Assembly: GCA_900404475.1 (NCBI GenBank)
Contig: OUQQ01000258.1
Span: 1 to 64,000, forward strand
Source: Spongospora subterranea
Taxonomy: Eukaryota; Endomyxa; Phytomyxea; Plasmodiophorida; Plasmodiophoridae
Direction of reading: 5' to 3'
Length of the DNA: 64,000 nucleotides
The position numbers were made by a program, and so were the translations under genes. The notes beneath the pieces are model-generated. The model did not search any database and had not been told where the DNA came from. It saw only the letters and a program-made list of their open reading frames with translations. Within the stretch, counting starts at the first letter, position 1, and the number at the start of each line of letters is the position of its first letter. Shown here piece by piece: positions 56,501 to 64,000 of this stretch.

Positions 56501-58500
56501 CCTCTTGAAAAGCGAGTGCTTTTTCGTCTTATATGCGATTTATGAGACCCTAGGACCGGGATCAAGTTATAATACGATTTGTTTCACGAGAGCGTACGTT
56601 GTGTTTGGCCTATTATAATAGAATTGTCAACACTAAATTCTTGGTTCGCAGGAAATTTCGCAGGAACGATGGACCCATATACACTCCCACCGATGGAGAC
56701 CCCTTTAAAATTCATGACGTTGTTTGTCAAGGTGCCTTAGAACGGGGCATCATCATATAGCAACGAATAAACTCCATTGTAAAATACCAGTTTTGTCGCT
56801 GAAGACATATTCAACCTGACCAAGATCTTCGTTTAACGCCGATGTACGTGCAAATGCTCTGCGTCGACTAAAGTGCAATTATCGGTTTTCTATGTATGAC
56901 CATCATGGTTAACGCGGCGTTTTACGTTGGGGCATGATACATCATCGAATCATGTTCTATAAGCTTAGCTTGAATAAATTTGATAACTTCCAAACTAAGA
57001 TATAATGATATAGGAACCAGATTGTTGAACAATATCAGAAACGTGATCAGACTACTGAAAATGTCTTCCCACGAATTGGACGCAATAAAAGGCAGATACC
57101 TGAGGAAACTGAACTGCGACAGTGAACAAGTAGTGTGTTGATTCATTAATACCATGAATTCCTGTTTTTACTAGACCACAGTGCAAATCCCAGAGAAGCT
57201 AGACAACAGAGAGCGGAGGTTGCCACGAGAATTAACACTATGATCCGATTAACGTGTCGCTCAACACTGGATGATTTGGAGCGATCGACAACTGCATTGA
57301 GGGATTGCTTGCAATCATTACCAGTATAAACAACTAGAACATAGGCCTAATCAAATGTGAGAAGTGAATCTTTGCACAAAGTTGGCGTAATTATGCCGTT
57401 TGTTACCATTTCGGTACTTCGAAGTAAAGAGCCCCTTAGAATAACGTTATTTGAGTGAATTGAATACGATTTTCCAAGGTCATCCAAAGTGATGGTTCCA
57501 AAGAACCTGTGAGTATTTGCGTTGGGTTCATCATAGGTCACAGTTCCTAGCATTAGTTATGAGTTATCACGTGCGTTGTAGAATGTACATTAGTGTACCT
57601 CGCAATCTGGAAGCCCCTTCTGCGCTTTTAATATGAACGCAACAAGGAATCGCCTTGCGGAATTTGAGATTGTTTTCACCCTGAAATTAATCACTTTTTT
57701 TGAAGCGGAAACGTAGTATAATCTCCTTACATCAAGGTTGGAAGTTTCAATGAACGCAATGCCGGTAGGAGTGCAGGTCGACAGCAAAACCGAATCGGCA
57801 GGTATCGGTTGCCCATCATTGATCTGTAAAATATCTCCTACACGAACATCACTGCGATATACAGTTCTCAACACCCTATTGATTTCGCCTATTAGTCATT
57901 AATTCGGTGAAACCGAACTGCATAAACGGCGGCAATGAAGGAATACCGAACACCACGGCATCAACTTCCCCAAAATTGACAGTATCATCAGCCTCGTGGC
58001 GAATCCAATCTTCAACATACTATCAAGGTCCATCAAAATGACAATCGTGGGTGGAGGGTGGAATGTAAACGAACCTCTTTAACAAGAGATACAGTCAGAA
58101 CACATATTAGCGGAATAAGAGTGGCCAATTGTCCAGTCGGTGACAAGCGCGAAATAACCTAAAATCGTGTTGACAACAATGACGATATGAGGTCTCGATT
58201 ACCTGAAGAATAGAAACAATCAAAAAATACACGTTTGCGACGCGGGAAAACTGCTCGAATAGACACTTAGGAATGAAATTCAGAGTTGTGTATTTTGACG
58301 TGTTGACCTGTTAGAGTGGTCACATATATGATCAACAATAAAACACAATTCGCGTACCCTGTTTGACGAAAATGCGCGTCTGGTTTTTTCTTCTCCAATA
58401 CGTATAGTTCGAAATTGGTCGTTATTACAACTAAATGAATGATCTATAAAAGGTTTCCCGTTTCCTTGGGCAGCATAATTTCTTCTATGAAATTGCGCCT
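53529..58500 (-). CDS. P4-type ATPase (phospholipid flippase, ATP8A-like)
   Basis: Moves aminophospholipids to the cytosolic leaflet, normally with a CDC50 partner. N-terminal motifs: [16 protein letters not shown] and [20 protein letters not shown], then [14 protein letters not shown] (58420-58210). Actuator domain: [20 protein letters not shown] (about 57840) and, across an intron, NLD-GENNLK (about 57670-57740). Phosphorylation site: [12 protein letters not shown], intron, [12 protein letters not shown] (about 56825-56690). Nucleotide-binding and hinge motifs: [20 protein letters not shown] (55443) and [18 protein letters not shown] (about 55010-54955), then [20 protein letters not shown] and [11 protein letters not shown]. 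The C-terminal membrane part is [20 protein letters not shown] (about 54185), with a cytosolic tail ending 53529. The phosphorylated Asp and GDGAND are intact. Two unusual residues: DGEN for DGET, and TLTNN for TLTQN/TLTCN. The first exon and ATG are uncertain. About 280 bp from the transposon remains. Confidence 0.88.
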
Positions 58501-60255
58501 TTAATGCTGAATGAGTTGTTCTGCTGATTTTAGATTCCTGGGCAAATTTGACTACTGTCCCATGGCGCGTGAATGTATTTCCTGTACCTCATCAATCTGT
58601 AGTGCTGGAGCGACAAGGCTTGATGTTTTTATTCCCTAGCACAGCAAGCCCACTCAGACCTTGATGGGGGGCAACCACTTTGCTTGAAAACAAATTTTAC
58701 ATACGGGTAAGGAGAAGAATTCGCTGGGTTGCGCATGTGTCTCTGAACTATAGGCATGTGGACACACAAGAGGTTCTACTTGGATGCGGGTTCCAGGGGG
58801 CGACGACTCTGGCCTGGAGGACACAGATTTGCCCCCAATCATGAGGATTCTTGGGGAATCATCAATGGATTGTTGTGGGAAACCAATGCAGTCAAAGAGA
58901 GGGACGCACCCGAAGTAACGGACGGCTATCCCCCCCACCTCTTCCGACCTACACACTCTTGTTAATCTCACCAAAGGAGGCGTCACTGAGTCTGTCCGGG
59001 TCACCAGAGTTACACTCTGCAGTGGCGAAGGCTACTCCAGAAAAAATGGATGAAACGTGACGGGGCAATGCAGATGGGGATGTTTAGCCCAGCTGATGAG
59101 GTTACGATCGAATTGAGCCGGGAGGAGGGAGACGGATCAACGCATCTCTGAGTTTAGTAGAAATGAAACTGCCTTTTGCAAAAGATGATTGGCGTGGTAG
59201 TCCATTCCTCCTGCAAATCACGGCATTGGCAAGTAAGAGAGACCTTTGAAAGTGGTATTGTCGGATTCCACTGAAAGTCAATCGGTTGATATATTCGAAG
59301 TGACGATGGGGTGTCTCGGCCAAGGCCCAACTGTGCACACTGCGGCTATGGCACCGTGAAATCGACCCATTCCATAACTACTGTTTTTTTGGCAATGGAA
59401 GTTGGTGTGCGAATATTGAGTGGACATATCAGCCCAGATACAACAGGCAGCCGATGGCCGCATCAGATCGAAAACCAGCACCACAAAAATTCGGTTCGAG
59501 GGCAACCAATGACTCTGATGGGGGTGATTGTGAGGCATGTGTTCTTCAATCATCAGAGTAAACCCCAACTCGGGTTGTTATGCGACTTTGTTCGTTTATA
59601 CAACAACGTGATCACAAGTGAGTAAACAATATCGTCTAGCAGACCGTATAGCGGAGATCGTTCGTACCGTTGATATACCGGGAAGGCACCTGTATGCGTT
59701 TTTCGATCTTCGTTCTTCTATACCCTCCCCCCCACAGCAGGGAAGTTTTTCTTACCGTTGGACCTACTGCAATCTGTAATGGCCTTGAGTTGGCCTTGGC
59801 TCGTGCTGTCCCATACCGGATTAACTCTTTATATGCCAGTATACCTAGTTCAGTATTATAAGCGACAACATGAGTTCCCGATCAGGTTCTGAATTCATGC
59901 TCGTTCTCAATTTTCGTGTTAAGCCCTGACCTCCGCTGCAGGGTGTGGAGGACTAAGGTGATGCTTTTTGCAGGATTCGCCATCTACATCCATATTCTCT
60001 GCATGAGCATTTCCCTATTTTGCGAAGAAATAACGTTGAAGATATCTGCCATTCCCGTAGCGATGTCAGAATCGTTAATTGTAGATAGTCTGATCTGGCA
60101 GGTCTGAATCTACATGTCTCGATTGAGTTGCCCTAATTAGTAAAAACTTAGGCGATATGTATGCATAGCAAACTCATGGTCACTGAGCAACAGGTATATT
60201 GACAGTCTATTGCATACACGATGCCACCATCTGATGCCCTACTATTGACCAGGAA
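58501..60255. other. Unassigned region before the transmembrane-RGS gene
   Basis: Overlapping open frames on both strands (58654-59004 -, 59278-59568 -, 59311-59625 +) show no family. Near 59955-60020 the plus strand encodes a hydrophobic helix (VMLFAGFAIYIHILCMSISL) and near 59750-59830 another candidate segment; these could be upstream membrane exons of the RGS gene. Confidence 0.35.
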
Positions 60256-61628
60256 TTGACAGACGATGATATTATGCTAAATGACACCACCAGCCGTCGT
60301 CGTACTATTCGTCGCGCATCCGATATACAAGTCTCCCGTTCACGGTGGTACCTTACTACATATGCTCCAGTCATATTCGTCACCGTTAATTGTCTCCTGC
60401 TTATCGTACCGCTCGCAATCTATCTTGTTCTTAATCCAGAAATCTCATCGCTGCCAACGATCGCCTGCAACAACTTGTCAACACCGACAGATTGCTCAAA
60501 AATGTATGATCAGATTCGTCATACTGCACTTTGTACGTAATGCCAATGAGAAATGTTTCGCAACTCAGGACGGATGCAACTCTGTTGAAATCGGTGGTTT
60601 CAATATCGCTATCGATAATGGTTGGGCATAAATTGAAGAGTGTTGTGGACTCAACCGGGATTAAAAGAGGATTGAAATGGATGGCGGTTATATGGCTTTC
60701 AAATTACGCAGTATTTTTGATTCTGAAACGCGTTATTGAATCTGGAGTTGCCATACCCGACGATGTAGTCGTGAATTTGATCATATTCGGGTTCCATTTG
60801 ATCTTCATCGTAGGAATTGCACATCCTGTTCATCTCTGCATGGCAAGCAAAAAAGTTGCCATGAATGATGGCGAAGACGTCAGTGAGCTTGAGAATTTCT
60901 TAAAAAACGTTGTATATTTCAACGCATTTTACGAGCACGCAAGGGCAGAGCTTTGCGCTGAGAATTTGCTTTTCTTCAAGGCAGCTTCACTATTCAGGGA
61001 CGAAGCCACCAAGGCGCTAGACTGTTCTTGTTCAAGTCCTAAGTCGAGACATTCTACCATAGAGAGGGGTTCGTTTCGCCTGAAGCTTGAAAGCTTGACC
61101 AGCATTACGGGCGCTAAATCTAGGGACCATCGCATGATGGCTTTTGACCTCTACAAAAATTATCTCGCCGTCGGGGCGCCACTAGAGGTTGATAGGGAAT
61201 CCATTGGCAAAACCAACCGGCATTGAGGCACAGTTTGCAGGTGAATCTGTCAGGTGAAATCAGTGCCGATTTGCACTTGCTTTTCGATCAAGTCATGAGC
61301 GACGGTACAGTGGGGAAAATCGTTCCTGAACCTGAATACCAGAAAATATGCGATCCACTGCTGTTTGAAAGCGCAAGAAAATCGATTGGCCTCTTAATAG
61401 CTTCAGGTATCACATTAAATAATAACCTTTAAACCGTTCGATCGTCGATGAACGGTTTGTATCAAGGGTGACTACAGTTTGATGATTGACACTGGTACAG
61501 ATATGCTCCCGAGATTTAAACAAGACCCGAAAGGGAAGGGGATTTGGGCCGATTTTCGCCGAGTCGCAGACGCGAAGAAGAAGTCAGACAAAACGAAAAG
61601 CGACAAATCTATTACGATCATTCCATAG
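60256..61628 (+). CDS. Transmembrane protein with cytosolic RGS domain (7TM-RGS / GPCR-RGS type)
   Basis: RGS domains speed up GTP hydrolysis by G-alpha proteins. Exon 1 (60256 to about 60534) has one membrane helix, APVIFVTVNCLLLIVPLAIY. The next exon (about 60640-61200) has two more, WMAVIWLSNYAVFLILKRV and VVNLIIFGFHLIFIVGIAHP, then the RGS domain start: ENFLKNVVYFNAFYEHARAE and LCAENLLFFKAASLF (about 60890-61000). A basic/serine insert follows, then FDLYKNYLAVGAPLEVDRES. After an intron: NLSGEISADLHLLFDQVMSD (61237) and DPLLFESARKSIGLLIA; the last exon MLPRFKQDPKGKGIWADFRR ends lysine-rich at 61628. Only three helices are certain, so the receptor part is incomplete or its first exons lie upstream. 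Such fusions occur in fungi and oomycetes. Confidence 0.72.
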
Positions 61629-62250
61629 AATGATAAGTAATAAAAGGGAATATATAAGGTTATAGGATTTAAATGCACTTCGAGAACAGAAAGAGCTCTT
61701 TGTTAAAAATGAGAGTGAACATTCACCAACCTTTGTTAAGGGCTCTCGGGACAAGTATTTTAAAACAGAAATGAGATTCTTCCCTCATTCTCCGTATAAG
61801 GCAAAGAACAGTACAGTGGGCGTACGGCCCAGGACCGAGATGTGTTGATGCCTACGATGCTCCGAGCCATCCAGGTTGATTTTCGATGCCGAGGCCCGAG
61901 TTCATCCGCAGTCAGATGCACTCACCCTCTTAACCAAACACGGCAACAACTACTGCCCACCTGCTTCTTAACCTATTATATCACAAACCCCATCTATTAT
62001 CCCCAATCTCAATCGCATTTCATCCCTTTCTCTCTTCCCAAAACGGACCTACGGAGCTATTCGCACCATTTCGATATGAGACACAGTGATCAAAAGAGCA
62101 TGACATGTGACTGACGACAGGATGACGGGTTGCGTCCCTGCATGATTTGTCCGTCATGTGAGTGTGGAACCTCTTTCTGAGTGAACCCCGCCTGAAAATA
62201 TCAACTGCTATCTCGCATTTATTATAGGGTGGTATTTCACACAAACAATC
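61629..62250. promoter_or_regulatory. Intergenic region upstream of STOML2
   Basis: About 620 bp between two plus-strand genes, with C-rich stretches at 61920-62030. No gene-like frame is supported. The STOML2 promoter should lie here, but no specific element is identified. Confidence 0.4.
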
Positions 62251-64000
62251 ATGTTATCGTCTCGGTGCTTGATGCGATCCCGGCTGCTTCCCAAGCTGAA
62301 GTCGGTGAACGCCGTTGCCTCGTCCTTCTCCTTAGCAAAGAAGATCACCTCACAAACGCATCGACCGTTCTCGTCAAGTCCTTTTTATACTGACGAGGGA
62401 CAAATGATCGGTTCGCGCTTCGAGCGTCAAACTCCCGTTAATATGGTAGTTTCAATTAAGAAAAACTAGTGCAAACGGCTTGTTTGAGTGCTTCAACATT
62501 AAGGGTATCGCCATTGTTCCGCAGCAGCAAGCTTGGGTAGTTGAACGATTTGGCAAGTTTCAGAATGTTCTCATGTCAGGTTTGATTAATTCAACACTTT
62601 TCTTTACGATTTGATTAATTGTGCGATTATATAGGTCTTCATTTTTTGATACCGTTTGTTGACCGTATTGCATATGTGCATTCGCTCAAGGTATACCTTC
62701 TATGTGATAACTGCACTATTCTCGTTTCTTTACATGCATGTCTAGGAAGAAGCCCATCGCGTATCGCATCAAACTGCGATTACCAAAGATAATGTCACAA
62801 TCGATATTGATGGAGTAATCTATCGAGATGATAAACAACATATGTGTTAACGGCTACATCAATGACTTTTAGGTTCTATACCTCAAGATTGTCGACCCTG
62901 AGAGTGCTTCGTATGGTGTGGAGGATCCTGCATATGCATTGACTCAGCTCGCTCAAACAACTGTACTGTGGCATACGAAAATTTCATCGCCAATGTTGAT
63001 TGAAATTTTAGATGCGCAGTGAATTGGGGAAGATTACGCTGGACAACGTTTTTTCGGAAAGAGAGCACCTAAATTCTAACATTGTACATCGGCTCTCAAC
63101 TTGATGAATAATTTTGCTGATAATATTGCCAGGTAAAAGCGATCAACCTTGCTTCGAGTTCGTGGGGAATTTGCGCATTACGTTATGAAATTCGCGACAT
63201 TTCCCCACCCGTTTCAGTGAAATCTGCCATGTTAGTAACCACCTTGTCGCATCACTCATGTGCTCCGTTGAAGACATGTTCCTTAGGGATCGCCAAGCAG
63301 AAGCAGAAAGGAAGAAGGTGCTTACTAAATTTGGGTTGGGGTTCTATTGTCTTTTTTATGACGTCTGTTCAGCGCGCAATGATACTTGATAGCGAAGGGC
63401 AACAGCAGTCTGCCATCAATGAAGCGAATGGTTTGAAGCAGGTAATCAATTGTTTCGCAGAAACTATCTGATGTGCTAACTCTTGTTTAGGCGACAATTT
63501 TACGTGCCGAAGGGTATAGAGGGGTTTTTTCTACATTATTATGTTAATGACGCTATTTGCTGCAGTGAAGCCGCTTCTATTTTGGCCCGCGCAGAGGCTA
63601 CGGCTGTTGGTCTGAAAAAGGTGAGAGTTATAATATGGTGTCTCGTCTGTCATTGTGACTCAAATATGATCAGGTTGCTTCCTCGGTTTCCGCTACTGGT
63701 GGTGCAGGTTTTGACTGATTTTTTCATCCTGATGTCTTCTATCATTAACTTTCATCATACAGATGCTGTTGCATTACGCATCGCAGAGCAATATGTATCA
63801 GCGTTCGGTAACCTTGCGAAAGAAAGCACGACGATGCTGCTTCCAGCAAACGCCCGTATGTACACGTATCAATAGTCAGGAGATTATTTAACGGTTTTCA
63901 GACGATGCCGGCAGCATGGTGGCCCAGGCTCTTTCCGTATTCAAGACCATAAATGGCTCTATGGATAATGACCGTAAACCTACTATTGTACCGGCTCCGG
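62251..64000 (+). CDS. STOML2: Stomatin-like protein 2 (mitochondrial SPFH protein), 3' end beyond window
   Basis: Inner-membrane scaffold that binds cardiolipin and organises respiratory and protease complexes. Exon 1 (62251 to about 62442) is an Arg/Ser-rich mitochondrial presequence, LSSRCLMRSRLLPKLKSVN, then FERQTPVN. Later exons: GIAIVPQQQAWVVERFGKFQ; LHFLIPFVDRIAYVHSLK; EEAHRVSHQTAITKDNVTID; LYLKIVDPESASYGVEDPAY; ELGKITLDNVFSER; AINLASSSWGICALRYEIRD and ISPPVSVKSAM (63135-63230). The C-terminal coiled coil and STOML2 box follow: MILDSEGQQQSAINEANGLK, ASILARAEATAVGLKK, and VALRIAEQYVSAFGNLAKES with TTMLLPANA, then SMVAQALSVFKTI. The SPFH domain and the conserved EQYVSAFxxLAK region are complete; the stop codon lies past 64000. 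Introns are 45-70 nt. Confidence 0.9.

Overview
The window is nuclear DNA of an intron-rich eukaryote. Genes lie on both strands and are cut by many short GT-AG introns (mostly 45-75 nt, some only about 36-40 nt). Reading exons across these introns gives typical eukaryotic proteins: ESCRT-I, ORC6, a telomere end-binding protein, a P4 flippase, a USP deubiquitinase and a mitochondrial stomatin-like protein. CFAP161 shows that the organism builds a motile flagellum. A mariner-type transposase of the plant/oomycete kind, a transmembrane-RGS protein, a bacterial-type Tag DNA glycosylase and an intron-bearing glutamate synthase together point to a flagellate stramenopile, most likely an oomycete. 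That placement is inference; no species is claimed.

Layout, left to right. 1-2.2 kb: repeats and no recognisable gene. 2.25-4.1 kb (+): SMYD5-like SET/MYND methyltransferase. 4.2-12.6 kb (-): NAD(P)H-glutamate synthase with fused large and small subunits. 13.4-15.5 kb (+): Maf nucleotide pyrophosphatase, then CFAP161. 15.5-18.2 kb (-): membrane protein with a hormone-sensitive-lipase-like domain that has lost its catalytic serine. 19.1-21.2 kb (+): ABHD18 and Tag glycosylase. 21.2-22.5 kb (-): ORC6, divergent from an 87-residue membrane protein. 23.0-25.0 kb: a 450-residue SAP-like protein (-) and a DUF167 protein (+). 25.1-26.1 kb: a 46/47-bp alternating satellite around an assembly gap, next to a possible NNF1/PMF1 kinetochore gene. 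27.0-27.8 kb: fossil DDE transposase. 29-31 kb: unidentified genes.

31.2-33.8 kb (-): ZnF-UBP deubiquitinase. 34-36 kb: poorly resolved, including a proline-repeat protein. 36.3 kb (-): complex I NDUFA1-like subunit. 37.7-39.1 kb (+): TSG101. 39.3-40.2 kb (-): PHO88/SND3. 41-43 kb (+): tandem pair of a gene of unknown family. 44-46.7 kb (+): animal-type glutaminase with ankyrin repeats. 47.8-49 kb: unidentified gene. 49.4-50.9 kb (+): POT1-like protein whose stop codon abuts a scrambled mariner element (50.9-53.2 kb, with a second assembly gap). 53.5-58.5 kb (-): P4-ATPase. 60.3-61.6 kb (+): transmembrane-RGS protein. 62.25 kb to the right edge (+): STOML2, running off the window.

The genes are mostly housekeeping and do not form one cluster. 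Glutamate synthase and glutaminase make and break glutamine-derived glutamate but are 31 kb apart. Several neighbours are tightly packed tail-to-tail (CFAP161/hydrolase about 36 bp, Tag/ORC6 13 bp). Exon limits were worked out by eye; starts and rare splice sites are the least certain parts.
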